Assembly (NCBI RefSeq): GCF_018310535.1
Contig: NZ_CP074102.1
Location: 8,928,001-8,992,000 of the forward strand
Reading direction: 5' to 3'
Origin: Streptomyces mirabilis
GTDB lineage: Bacteria; Actinomycetota; Actinomycetes; Streptomycetales; Streptomycetaceae
Length of the DNA: 64,000 nucleotides
Under the pieces are notes generated by a model. It did not search any database and was not told the origin of the DNA. It saw only the letters and a list, made by a program, of their open reading frames with translations. The translations under genes were made by a program, and so were the position numbers. Below, piece after piece: positions 8,004-16,085 of this stretch (its first letter is position 1; each line of letters opens with the position of its first letter).

Positions 8004-9143
8004 GTGAGCCATGCAATCCGGAGGGCCAGCGAACTGGCCCTCGATGAGACGACGGTCACCGCACTTCGGGCCGCGCTGAAGACCACCGCCGACGAGGTCG
8101 TCCAGGCGATCATCGACGAGGTCCCTCCCTACGCCAACGCGCTTTCGGGCCACATGGGCGCCACCATCCGCCGAGCCGTCCGCACCGCCCTGGGGCACTA
8201 CCTGGACCTCGCGAGCGGGAACGCCACAGGCGGCGACGCCGGTGACGCAGCCTACGAGCTGGGCCGCGGCGAGGTGCGCGACGGCCGTTCGATGGACGCC
8301 CTGCTCAGCGCCTACCGCGTCGGCGCCCGCGTGGCCTGGCGATGCCTGGCAGCGGGTGCCGTACCCGCAGGTCTGCCCGCCGCCGAGGTCGCCAAGTTCG
8401 CCGAGCTGACCTTCGCCTACATCGACGAGCTCTCCGCCGCGAGCGCCGCGGGCCACGCCGACGAACTGGCCGCCCGGGGCAGGGACCACGAGCGCCACCT
8501 GGAACACCTGGCCCGCGACCTCCTCGCCGGCGCGAGCCCGGACGTGCTGCTGGCCTCTGTTCAACGGGCCGGGTGGCAGCCTCCGGTTTCGCTGACCGCG
8601 GTCCTGCTGCCCGCCGCCCAGGCCCGGCCTGCCTACCGCGCGCTCGACCCGAGCACCCTCGTCCTCGACGATCTGCCGGATGCCACCGGTGTGCTGCTCG
8701 TCCCCGATGCCGACCGATCACATCTCTTGCGGCAGCTGACCGACCGCACCGCCGTGGTCGGCCCGGCCCGGCCATGGACTCGTGCGTCCGCCTCGTACGC
8801 ACGAGCCGTACGCGCGCGCTCCCTCTCCTCTGATATTCGCGACACCGAGGACCACCTGCCCGAGCTGGTGCTGAGCGCCGACATGGACGCGTTCGCAGAC
8901 CTGCGTGCCCGAGCCCTCACACCCTTGCGGACCTTGCCTGCCTCGACCGCACAGCGGCTGGAGGAGACGTTGCGGGCGTGGCTGCTGCACCAGGGCAGAC
9001 GGGACGAGGTGGCGGCGGCGTTGTTCGTCCATCCCCAGACAGTCCGGTACCGGATGTCGCAGCTGCGGGAGCTGTTTCCGGATCTCGCATCGCCACACCG
9101 GGTCCTTGAACTGACGCTGGCGGTCGGTCTACGGGTCAGCTGA
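8004..9143 (+). CDS. PucR-family transcriptional regulator
   Basis: A 379-residue protein. The N-terminal half has a helical RsbRD/GGDEF-like sensory region (IIDEVPPYANAL, then RSMDALLSAYRVGARVAW). The C-terminal end carries the PucR helix-turn-helix (GRRDEVAAALFVHPQTVRYRMSQLRELF). GTG at 8004 was preferred over TTG at 7983 because an AGGGA site sits 8 bases upstream of it. The gene is divergent from the reductase-desaturase operon, a common arrangement for a local regulator, so it probably controls membrane-lipid desaturation. The ligand is unknown. Confidence 0.85.
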   Translation: MSHAIRRASELALDETTVTALRAALKTTADEVVQAIIDEVPPYANALSGHMGATIRRAVRTALGHYLDLASGNATGGDAGDAAYELGRGEVRDGRSMDALLSAYRVGARVAWRCLAAGAVPAGLPAAEVAKFAELTFAYIDELSAASAAGHADELAARGRDHERHLEHLARDLLAGASPDVLLASVQRAGWQPPVSLTAVLLPAAQARPAYRALDPSTLVLDDLPDATGVLLVPDADRSHLLRQLTDRTAVVGPARPWTRASASYARAVRARSLSSDIRDTEDHLPELVLSADMDAFADLRARALTPLRTLPASTAQRLEETLRAWLLHQGRRDEVAAALFVHPQTVRYRMSQLRELFPDLASPHRVLELTLAVGLRVS

Positions 9144-9701
9144 CGCGTACTTCGGCCGTCCACGACTGTGTCCGCGAGCGGTCCAGGAATCGTGCCTCGT
9201 TTTCGGTGCCATCAGCTGGCTCATGCGGCCCGGGGAAGAGCGGTATTAGCCAGCTGAGACCGGGGGTTGATGTGAAGACCAGCTAAGGCCTCGGGAAGCC
9301 CGTCGGGGGCGCTGTCTCTGAGAAGCGCGGTGGCGCGATACGGCTCGACTGGATCCGGTGGACGATGCGCACCGGCCCGCTCGTCGACGCGCTCATCGAG
9401 CATCTGGTCGGTGATCTGGGCCGCTATGCCCTGGAAAACGGCTTTCATGTCGTCGTGCGCTGTCCTGGCACGAGCTGACCCACGGGCGCGCGGCGGGCTG
9501 CAGCTGGGTGACCGGCGGGGCGGCCAGGCCGGGTCACCAGGGGCGGGGGGCCGGGCCGCTTGCGCCGGGGACCACCGTGGTTCTGCGACGGCCCCGCGCC
9601 TCCCTTCCGACAGGTCAACCGGACGACCGACCGGGCGGGCCTGGCACACCGCGCGAGGGATGATGGGGATGGAATGACGGAATGTGAGGTCAGGAGCTTC
9701 C
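9144..9701. other. Region without a confident gene; possible decayed ORF on the minus strand
   Basis: A minus-strand frame ends at 9221 with a plausible tail (LRDSAPDGLPEALAGLHINPRSQLANTAL), but upstream it becomes Pro/Arg-rich and unlike a protein. It may be the remains of a lost gene. I could not assign a family. No repeats or terminator of note. Confidence 0.3.
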
Positions 9702-10040
9702 ATGGCGAAGAGGGTTCACCGACCCCGTGAGGACGCGGAGTTCAATTTCATCCTTGGGATGAGCGGAGTTCCGGTCCTCGCATACTTCACCGGGACATGG
9801 CCCAAGGCAATCGAGCCCTGCCGGGTGACGGACCTCGTCGTGGGTGGCATCGCCGACGACTACGCGGGCCGCCTGACGGCCGTCCGCGCCGACATCACGC
9901 GTTGTCCGGCTGCGACCGAGCGATACGGGATCACCGGAGCCCCGTCCTACGTCCTGCTGAAGGAGGGAGAGGTGGTGGCGCACGGCACGGGGCCTATGAC
10001 CATGGCCGAGGTACGGAAGTTCCTGGACGGCCACCTCTGA
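9702..10040 (+). CDS. Thioredoxin-like protein with altered active site
   Basis: A 112-residue protein. The order is an N-terminal helix, the strand PVLAYFTGTWP, a helix with IADDYAGRLTAVRADI, and the conserved cis-proline loop GAPSYVLLKEGEVVAHGTG. That is a thioredoxin fold. The usual WCGPC motif is replaced by WPKAIEPC: the first cysteine is gone and one cysteine remains, so a normal disulfide exchange is unlikely. The ATG at 9702 follows a CAGGAG site by 5 bases. It is a single gene, convergent with melC2 and separated from it by a strong terminator. It may act as a mono-thiol or structural thioredoxin relative. Confidence 0.75.
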   Translation: MAKRVHRPREDAEFNFILGMSGVPVLAYFTGTWPKAIEPCRVTDLVVGGIADDYAGRLTAVRADITRCPAATERYGITGAPSYVLLKEGEVVAHGTGPMTMAEVRKFLDGHL

Positions 10041-10085
10041 GCGGCCGCTGCGGCATGTGGCCGCGACGCCCGTCACGTCTGGGGT

Positions 10086-10121
10086 CCCGGTCGCCCCTCC
10101 CGGGGAGGAGGGGCGACCGGG
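10086..10121. terminator. Bidirectional hairpin between convergent genes
   Basis: A perfect 15-bp GC-rich stem (10086-10100 with 10107-10121) around a six-base loop. It lies between the ends of the thioredoxin-like gene and melC2. It lacks a long U tract, as usual in Streptomyces. Confidence 0.8.
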
Positions 10122-10142
10122 ACCGGACCTGTGAACGCGCCG

Positions 10143-10967
10143 TCAGACGGTGTCGAAGGTGTAGAACGCGGTGTGATCCAGCAGGTCCGCCGGTTTCACG
10201 TCGTTCCACGGCTTCATGGTCTCGTCGAGGTCCACGACGTCAGGGGTGCCGGAGAGCGGCAGATAGCCGGAGGCGGGGTGGCGGCGCTGCCAGTCGGCCC
10301 AGAGCTTGTCTATGTAGGCGTGGTGCAGCCAGAACACGGGGTCGTTGGGGGAGACACCGGTGGCCATCTGGCCGCCGACCCAGACATGCACCCGGTTGTG
10401 GAGGTTGACGCCGCGCCACCCTTCGAGGTGATTGCGGAAACCGTCCGAGGAACTGTTCCAGGGCACCATGTCGTACGTCGCCATGGCGAGCACGGAGTCC
10501 ACCTCCGCGCGGGTCGGCAGCTCACGGACGCCGCTGCCGAGCGAACGCCGCAGATACGTACGGCCGTCGACGCGCACGCTGATCGGCCAGTTGCCCTCGG
10601 AGGCCGCGAAGGGGCCGTCCATCACCCGGCCGTCCAGGCTGCGCCCGGTGCCGCCGAGGAAGTCGGGGGCCCACAGGGTGGAACGGGTCGAACGGTCGGT
10701 GCTCCAGTCCCAGTACGGGAGGGCGACGGAGGCGTCCACGGACTGCAGCGCCCGCTCGAACTCCAGCAGGAATCTGCGGTGCCAGGGCAGGAAGGAGGGC
10801 GAACGGTGACCCGTCCGTTCGCCGTTGTCCGTGTCGCCGAGGATGAACGCGTTGTGCGTGGTGACGAAGGCGTCGTACCGGCCACTGCGCTTCAACTGGA
10901 GGAGCGCGTCGACGAAACGCCGCTTCTCGTCGGCGGTCAGGTTCGCCTGGTTCTTGCGTACGGTCAT
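10143..10967 (-). CDS. melC2: Tyrosinase (binuclear copper monophenol oxidase)
   Basis: A 274-residue enzyme that oxidises tyrosine to dopaquinone, the first step of melanin formation. Copper-A histidines are His38, His54 (TGHRS) and His63 (PWHRRF). Copper-B histidines are His190 and His194 (NLHNRVHVW), plus His216 of WLHHAY. Length and motifs match Streptomyces MelC2 closely. There is no signal peptide of its own, because export and copper loading depend on the MelC1 partner encoded 34 bases upstream in the same transcript. Confidence 0.97.
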   Translation of the reverse strand: MTVRKNQANLTADEKRRFVDALLQLKRSGRYDAFVTTHNAFILGDTDNGERTGHRSPSFLPWHRRFLLEFERALQSVDASVALPYWDWSTDRSTRSTLWAPDFLGGTGRSLDGRVMDGPFAASEGNWPISVRVDGRTYLRRSLGSGVRELPTRAEVDSVLAMATYDMVPWNSSSDGFRNHLEGWRGVNLHNRVHVWVGGQMATGVSPNDPVFWLHHAYIDKLWADWQRRHPASGYLPLSGTPDVVDLDETMKPWNDVKPADLLDHTAFYTFDTV

Positions 10968-11001
10968 GTGCGGGACTCCACGATGTGCTGACGGGGCTGG
11001 G

Positions 11002-11394
11002 TCACTGCTGGGGCATGGGCATGGGCATGGGCATGCCGAGGGGGACGAGCGGTGCCCCCTGGAGTTCCACGACCGCGGCGCGGGCGGCGGCGCGCGGGGT
11101 GGGCACCGGGTCGTAGTGGCTGACGACGCTGATCCAGCTGCCGTCGGCGTTCTGCATCACATGCAGCTCGACCCCGTCGATGAACACCGCGTACCCGGCG
11201 CCGTGTTCATGGTGGTGACCGCCGCCGGCGGCACGGCCCGTGATGCGACGGCCCTGGTACACCTCGTCGAAGGCCTCGGGCCCGCCGTGGTGTCCGGTGT
11301 CCGCGGCCCTGGCCACGGCGACGGTCTGGGTGCCGGCCGCGGCGGCGAGGGCGGCCGCAGCCCCGAGGGCACGGCGACGGGTGAGTTCCGGCAT
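11002..11394 (-). CDS. melC1: Tyrosinase co-factor / copper chaperone MelC1
   Basis: A 130-residue protein that binds apo-tyrosinase, delivers copper and carries it out through the Tat pathway. A twin-arginine signal is visible ([26 protein letters not shown]), followed by a His-rich segment ([24 protein letters not shown]). The C-terminus has a Met-Pro repeat ([11 protein letters not shown]), which could help bind copper. ATG at 11394 has a strong AGGAGG seven bases upstream; the longer frame to 11415 lacks that. It is the first gene of the melC operon. Confidence 0.95.
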   Translation of the reverse strand: MPELTRRRALGAAAALAAAAGTQTVAVARAADTGHHGGPEAFDEVYQGRRITGRAAGGGHHHEHGAGYAVFIDGVELHVMQNADGSWISVVSHYDPVPTPRAAARAAVVELQGAPLVPLGMPMPMPMPQQ

Positions 11395-11689
11395 GCGGAG
11401 ACCTCCTGCGATCAAGCTCGGTCGATGACCCGATATGCCTATCGGTTCGTCGGAGAGTGGGAGAAATCGCCGGATGTCGGTTGGCCGCGATCAGGACAAT
11501 TAAGTAAATGTCGTGCAAGGTTGAACGAAGATGATCTTGCTGTGAGGGTGTCCGCGATAGACCGGAAGGCGGAATTCCTCCGGCCGGTGGACGCTCCGCC
11601 GATGATCTTCCCGGGTCGGCCGGTGGCGGGTGGCGCGGCTCACGCCCGCAAGCTGGCGCGAACCGCGGGGGTCGCACCTGCCTGCTGCT
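11395..11689. promoter_or_regulatory. melC upstream region
   Basis: About 295 bases without a gene. Around 11490-11530 there is an unusually AT-rich stretch (CAGGACAATTAAGTAAATGTCG), which is a likely place for the melC promoter on the minus strand. No clear operator repeat was found. Confidence 0.4.
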
Positions 11690-11932
11690 CTACGTGATCA
11701 ATTGACCGCCTTGTGTGGCGAATCGGAGTGCCCGTGAAAGATCGCGCGCGTCGGTGGCGGACCCGCGAGCCCGTACTTCTCGATCCTGATGAAGCGCCAG
11801 GACCCGTCCCACGACATAGCCGTCTACCGCCGTGCGCGACCACTCGGTGTGCTGGAGCGACGGAGTCGCCCACGTCGATTCGCCCTGCTCGGCCGGCGGC
11901 ACTCTCCACTGCTCCCATACATCCCGCCGCAC
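11690..11932 (-). CDS. Hypothetical small protein or gene fragment
   Basis: An 80-residue frame that reads like a real protein: [57 protein letters not shown]. It has mixed charge and several Trp residues, unlike the antisense frames nearby. I do not recognise a family. There is no strong ribosome site, and it may be the remaining part of a larger gene. It sits between melC1 and the MFS exporter and is transcribed away from the exporter. Confidence 0.4.
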   Translation of the reverse strand: MRRDVWEQWRVPPAEQGESTWATPSLQHTEWSRTAVDGYVVGRVLALHQDREVRARGSATDARDLSRALRFATQGGQLIT

Positions 11933-12064
11933 CTGTACGGATCGACCGCGCGGCCGGGCAGCCGGAGGCGCTGCGCCGGTTCAAGCGCTGGCTGGGTCCG
12001 CGCGTGGCGCGCACGGTGCAGGCCCGCTCGCGCCGGTCGCACCCCCTGAAGTGGGGCGCCCATT

Positions 12065-12108
12065 GGGTGAATGGCAATTCACCAGCTATGGTGAATTGCC
12101 ATTCACCC
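12065..12108. promoter_or_regulatory. Large nested palindrome, probable TetR operator
   Basis: Two perfect 19-base arms (12065-12083 and 12090-12108) flank a six-base centre AGCTAT. Each arm is itself nearly palindromic (GTGAAT TGCC ATTCAC). The site lies 30 bases before the ATG of the MFS exporter, whose operon partner is a TetR regulator. This is the classic position for autorepression of an efflux operon. Two dimers could bind side by side. Confidence 0.8.
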
Positions 12109-12137
12109 CCCTCTTCGCGCCGACTTCTGGAGAGTTC

Positions 12138-13583
12138 ATGGTGGCACTGCGTGACCGACTGACGGTCCCGGTCCTCGCGCTCGGCGGGAGCCTCATGGCC
12201 GTCATGCAGGTGGTGGTGGTGCCGCTGCTGCCCGACCTGCCGCGGCTGACGGGTGCGTCGGCGGGTGCCGTGTCCTGGATGGTGACGGCGACGCTGCTGA
12301 CCGGAGCGGTGCTCAACCCCGTGCTGGGCCGCGCCGGCGACATGTACGGCAAGAAGAAGGTGCTGCTGATCGCCCTCGGGATGATGACGGTCGGCTCGCT
12401 CATGTGCGCCCTCACGTCCGACATCCGCATACTCATCGCGGCCCGAGCCCTGCAGGGGGCCGCGGCCGCCGTCGTACCGTTGTCGATCAGTCTCCTGCGG
12501 GACGAACTGCCGCCTGAGCGCACGGGTTCCGCGGTGGCGCTCATGAGTTCCACCGTCGGGATCGGCGCCGCCCTCGGCCTGCCGATCGCCGCGATGGTGG
12601 TTCAGTACGCCAGCTGGCACGTCATGTTCTGGGGGACGACCGCGGTCGGCGCCCTCGGGACGGCGCTGGCCTGGTGGGCGGTGCGCGAGTCGCCCGTCCG
12701 CGAGCCGGGCCGCTTCGACATGACCGGCGCGCTGGGCCTGGCCCTGGGGCTCTCCTGTCTGCTGCTGGGGGTGTCACAGGGCGGCCAGTGGGGATGGGCC
12801 AGCCCCCGGATCCTCGGTCTGTTCGTCGGGAGCGGCTGCGTCCTCGGCCTGTGGTGGGTTCAGCAACTGCACGCGGCACGCCCCCTGGTCGACCTGAAAC
12901 TGGCGACCAGCCCCCGCGTCGCCCTGCCCCATGTCGCGGCGCTCCTGACCGGTTTCGCCTTCTACGCCAACTCCCTGGTGACGGCGCAGCTGGTACAGGC
13001 GCCCAAGGCGACCGGCTACGGCCTCGAACTGTCCATCGTGGCGACGGGCCTGGTCTTGCTGCCCGGCGGGGTGATCATGCTGCTGCTCTCGCCGGTCTCG
13101 GCGCGTATCTCGGCGGCCCGCGGTGCCCGGGTGACGCTGGCCCTCGGCACCCTGGTCATCGCCGCCGGCTACGGCATACGCATCATCAACAGCCACAGCC
13201 TGCTGGTGATCCTGCTGGGCTCCGCGGTCTGTGCGATGGGAACGGCGTTCTCCTACTCGGCGCTGCCCACCCTCATCCTGCGCGCAGTGCCCGCCGGGCA
13301 GACCGCGTCCGCGAATGGTGTCAACGTGCTGATGCGCACCGTCGGCCAGGCCGTGAGCAGCGCCGCCGTCGCCGCCATCCTGGTCCACCACACCAGCCTC
13401 GTCGGCGGTGCCCCGATACCCACGCTGCACGGCTATCTGCTGGCCTTCGCCATGGCGGGTACGGTCGCACTGGTGGCCTGTGCCGCCGCCCTCGTCATAC
13501 CCGCCGACCCCACCCTCCGTGACATCCGACGGGCCTCCGGCAGTTCGGACGCACCTCGGGACGAGGCATTCGAAGGAGCCTGA
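12138..13583 (+). CDS. MFS drug exporter (DHA2/EmrB type)
   Basis: A 481-residue inner-membrane transporter with about 14 hydrophobic segments. It is expected to pump drugs or metabolites out using the proton gradient. Family signs are GRAGDMYGKKKVLL (motif A after TM2), the ARALQGAAAAVVPLS segment and a TSANGVN-like QTASANGVNVLMRTVGQAV near TM13. ATG at 12138 is preceded by GGAGA; the long upstream extension of the frame is not coding. It is followed five bases later by a TetR gene, so expression is probably controlled through the palindrome just upstream. Confidence 0.9.
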   Translation: MVALRDRLTVPVLALGGSLMAVMQVVVVPLLPDLPRLTGASAGAVSWMVTATLLTGAVLNPVLGRAGDMYGKKKVLLIALGMMTVGSLMCALTSDIRILIAARALQGAAAAVVPLSISLLRDELPPERTGSAVALMSSTVGIGAALGLPIAAMVVQYASWHVMFWGTTAVGALGTALAWWAVRESPVREPGRFDMTGALGLALGLSCLLLGVSQGGQWGWASPRILGLFVGSGCVLGLWWVQQLHAARPLVDLKLATSPRVALPHVAALLTGFAFYANSLVTAQLVQAPKATGYGLELSIVATGLVLLPGGVIMLLLSPVSARISAARGARVTLALGTLVIAAGYGIRIINSHSLLVILLGSAVCAMGTAFSYSALPTLILRAVPAGQTASANGVNVLMRTVGQAVSSAAVAAILVHHTSLVGGAPIPTLHGYLLAFAMAGTVALVACAAALVIPADPTLRDIRRASGSSDAPRDEAFEGA

Positions 13584-13588
13584 GCACC

Positions 13589-14179
13589 GTGTCCACTCCG
13601 CCCTCCGGCCTCAGCGCGACCCCGATCGCCCCACCGCGCCGCGACGCCGAGGCCACGAAGGCGGCCATCCTCCGCGCGGCCCGCCATCTGATGGCCCGGC
13701 ACGCCCACGCGGACATCACGCTCAAGGCGATCGCCGACCGGGCGGGGGTGAGCGCTCCGCTGATCCTCAAGTACTTCGGGAACAAGGACGCGCTCTTCGG
13801 GCGGGTGATGTCCTTCGAGACGGACGCCGCCGCCCTCCTGGACGCACCCCTGGACCAACTCGGCCCCCACATGGTCCGCCAGGTGCTCGTCGGCCAGACC
13901 GAGCGCGGCGCCGACCCCGTGCTGCGGATCATCTTCGCCCCGCGCCAGGGCGACCAGGGCGACATCATGCGCGCCAACTTCCGCACCCAGGTCAGCGACC
14001 GCCTCGCCCTGCGGCTGAGCGGCCCCGACGCGGACCTGCGCGCCGAACTCGCCGTCGGCACACTGCTCGGCCTCGGCGCGATGTACGGCATCGCACGCGG
14101 CACGCGGCTGCGCGCTACCGCGATCGAGGACATCGTCGACCGGTACGGCCCCACGGTCCAGGCGCTCCTGACGCCGTGA
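13589..14179 (+). CDS. TetR-family repressor of the exporter operon
   Basis: A 196-residue regulator. The N-terminal HTH is typical (KAAILRAARHLMARHAHADITLKAIADRAGVSAPLILKYFGNKDALF, about 25-72), followed by a helical ligand domain. It is co-transcribed with the exporter and most likely binds the 12065-12108 palindrome, released by a drug-like ligand. It converges with the AlkB gene, with only 39 bases between the two stops. Confidence 0.9.
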   Translation: MSTPPSGLSATPIAPPRRDAEATKAAILRAARHLMARHAHADITLKAIADRAGVSAPLILKYFGNKDALFGRVMSFETDAAALLDAPLDQLGPHMVRQVLVGQTERGADPVLRIIFAPRQGDQGDIMRANFRTQVSDRLALRLSGPDADLRAELAVGTLLGLGAMYGIARGTRLRATAIEDIVDRYGPTVQALLTP

Positions 14180-14218
14180 GGCGAAGGGCGCTGCCGGACA
14201 CGAACGCCCGCGTCCGTC

Positions 14219-14845
14219 TCAGTTCACGCCGTTGGGACGGAACTGGACGCTGATTCGAGGCCCCGCCGCCCGCGCCGTCTTGGGAATGGCGTGCTCCCAG
14301 GTGCGCTGGCAGGAGCCGCCCATCACGATCAGGTCGCCGTGTCCGAGCGGGCGCCGTACGGTCTCCCCGCCGCGGCGCGGGCGCAGCAACAGGTCGCGCG
14401 GAGCGCCCACGGAGAGGATCGCGACCATGGTGTCCTCCCGAGCGCCCCGCCCGATCCGGTCCCCGTGCCAGGCCACGCTGTCGCGGCCGTCCCGGTAGTA
14501 GCACAGGCCCGCGGTGGTGAACGGTTCGCCCAGCTCACGGGCGTAGTGCGCGGACAGTGTCCGTCGCGCCTCGTCGAGGATCGGGTGCGGCAGCGCGTCG
14601 CCCGCCCGGTAGTACGCGAGCAGCCTCGGTACGTCCACCACGTGCTCGTACATCTGCCGCCGCTCCGCCCGCCACGGCACCTCGTCGACGAGCCGGGCGA
14701 ACAGGGCGTCGGCGCCGCTGAGCCATCCGGGCAACAGGTCGATCCAGGCCCCGTCGCCCAGCACCGTCCGGCGCATCGCGGTCAACTGACTGAGGTGGAG
14801 CTCGTCGGTCTGGTCGAACAGCGAGCCCTGGAGGTGCGTGGACAT
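14219..14845 (-). CDS. AlkB-type 2-oxoglutarate/Fe(II) dioxygenase
   Basis: A 208-residue enzyme likely to remove alkyl groups from damaged nucleobases. The iron ligands are His and Asp in WHGDRIGR plus the later His in WEHAIPK, and the oxoglutarate-binding arginines are in GPRISVQFRPNG. Length and motif order are those of bacterial AlkB homologues. Upstream of its start there is a small dyad around 14863-14878 (CGTATTCGAATATACG) that might bind a regulator. It is not part of an obvious operon. Confidence 0.9.
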   Translation of the reverse strand: MSTHLQGSLFDQTDELHLSQLTAMRRTVLGDGAWIDLLPGWLSGADALFARLVDEVPWRAERRQMYEHVVDVPRLLAYYRAGDALPHPILDEARRTLSAHYARELGEPFTTAGLCYYRDGRDSVAWHGDRIGRGAREDTMVAILSVGAPRDLLLRPRRGGETVRRPLGHGDLIVMGGSCQRTWEHAIPKTARAAGPRISVQFRPNGVN

Positions 14846-14862
14846 GCCTCCAGCGTACTCCG

Positions 14863-14878
14863 TATTCGAATATACGTT
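14863..14878. promoter_or_regulatory. Small palindrome upstream of the AlkB gene
   Basis: CGTAT, then TCGAAT, then ATACG, with ATTCGAAT as a perfect core. It lies about 20 bases before the AlkB ATG on the minus strand and could be a promoter-overlapping operator. Not a good match to the actinobacterial SOS box as I know it. Confidence 0.35.
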
Positions 14879-14890
14879 CCATTGTGATGC

Positions 14891-15847
14891 TCAGGGTCTG
14901 ACATCGGCCTCCGCGAGGGTGTCGGCCTCCGTGAGGACCGCGTGGATGACGTGCTCGGCGTTGGCGGCGATCACCGGATTGGTGACGCGGTAGTACGGGA
15001 GCTGGATGAGTGCCATGGACAGGGCCCAGCCGCGCCCCCGCGCCCAGGTGGCGTCGTCGGCGCCCGCCGCCTGCCGGAAGGTGTCCCGTGCCTCGGCGGG
15101 GAGCAGGTTCCAGGCCGGGATGAGGTCGCAGGCCGGGTCGCCGACGCCGACGGTGCCGAAGTCCAGTACGGCGTCGAGCCGGCCCCCGCGGGTGAGCAGA
15201 TTGCCGGGCATCAGGTCGGAGTGGACCCACATCGGCGGACCGGTCCACGCGGGCGCGGCGAGCGCCGCCTCCCAGGCGGCCGTGGCGGCCGATGTGTCGA
15301 TCGTGCCGCGCAGCTCGTCGAGCGCGGCGCGTGTCGTGGCATCGACGGTGGACAGGGGTACACCTCGGTAGGCGGTCGGCCCGTCGGGCAGCCGGACCCG
15401 GCGCAGCGCGGCCACGAAGGCGCCGAGGTCGGCGGCCAGGGGCCCCGGATCGGTGAGACGGCCGGCGCGCGGGGGTTCGCCGTCGAGCCAGCGCTGCACC
15501 ATCCAGGGCCACGGGTAGCCCTCGCCGGGGGTGCCGGTGGCGAGGATCTCGGGGACGGCGGCCGGCAGCAGCGGGGCGAGCCGCGGCACCCAGTGCGCTT
15601 CCTTGCCCACGTCCTCGGCGCCCCCTTCGATCCGGGGGAGGCGTACGGCCAGGTCGTCGCCGAGCCGGTACAGGGCGTTGACGGTGCCCGCCGACGGGAA
15701 GCGCTTCAGAGGCTGCTCGGCCCACCGGGGGAACTGTGCGGCCAGCAGTCGTCGCACGAGCGAGGCGTCGATGGGGAACTCGCCGGGACGCATCGGGCCC
15801 TCGGGGATCGTTTGCTCTTCTGGTTCTCTGTCTGACACGGGGCCCAA
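14891..15847 (-). CDS. Aminoglycoside phosphotransferase-family kinase
   Basis: A protein of up to 318 residues of the APH/choline-kinase fold that phosphorylates a small molecule with ATP. The catalytic loop is HSDLMPGNLL and the metal-binding motif is LDFGTVGVGDPACDL. The N-lobe has AVRLPRIEGG with the usual lysine position altered. The ATG at 15793 (MRPGEFPID) is an alternative start with closer family length. Substrate is unknown; many members are not resistance enzymes. It is intact, unlike the broken kinase gene at the left end of the window. Confidence 0.85.
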   Translation of the reverse strand: MGPVSDREPEEQTIPEGPMRPGEFPIDASLVRRLLAAQFPRWAEQPLKRFPSAGTVNALYRLGDDLAVRLPRIEGGAEDVGKEAHWVPRLAPLLPAAVPEILATGTPGEGYPWPWMVQRWLDGEPPRAGRLTDPGPLAADLGAFVAALRRVRLPDGPTAYRGVPLSTVDATTRAALDELRGTIDTSAATAAWEAALAAPAWTGPPMWVHSDLMPGNLLTRGGRLDAVLDFGTVGVGDPACDLIPAWNLLPAEARDTFRQAAGADDATWARGRGWALSMALIQLPYYRVTNPVIAANAEHVIHAVLTEADTLAEADVRP

Positions 15848-16000
15848 CTATGCCTGCGACGAAGGCGGTTCGCGCTTCTTTTTCGCGGCAGGCAACCTGG
15901 CACACGCCGTCGTCGTCTTGATCGGCAACGGGTGGGCGACGTGACAACCGCGACGGAGCACGGATTCCCGAGTGGAAATCCAGCACACTATACGCTCCGT

Positions 16001-16019
16001 GTATACAAGGTGTGTATAC
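16001..16019. promoter_or_regulatory. Inverted repeat upstream of the TPR gene
   Basis: GTATACA, five bases, TGTATAC: a perfect 7-bp dyad in an AT-rich stretch, 66 bases before the start of the TPR protein gene. This is a plausible operator or promoter element. Confidence 0.5.
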
Positions 16020-16085
16020 GTGAGGTGCATAGTCGAGTCGTCGGATGCCGCCGATCCGTGAAAATCGGCCGATCGAAAGGGATCC

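Noticed and set aside
9221..9703. 160-codon minus-strand ORF
   Set aside because: Most of it is Pro/Arg-rich and non-protein-like; only the last 30 codons look plausible, which is too little for a gene call.
14891..15847. Aminoglycoside resistance gene
   Set aside because: Only the broad APH-family motifs are visible; most such Streptomyces proteins are not resistance enzymes, so no resistance claim is made.
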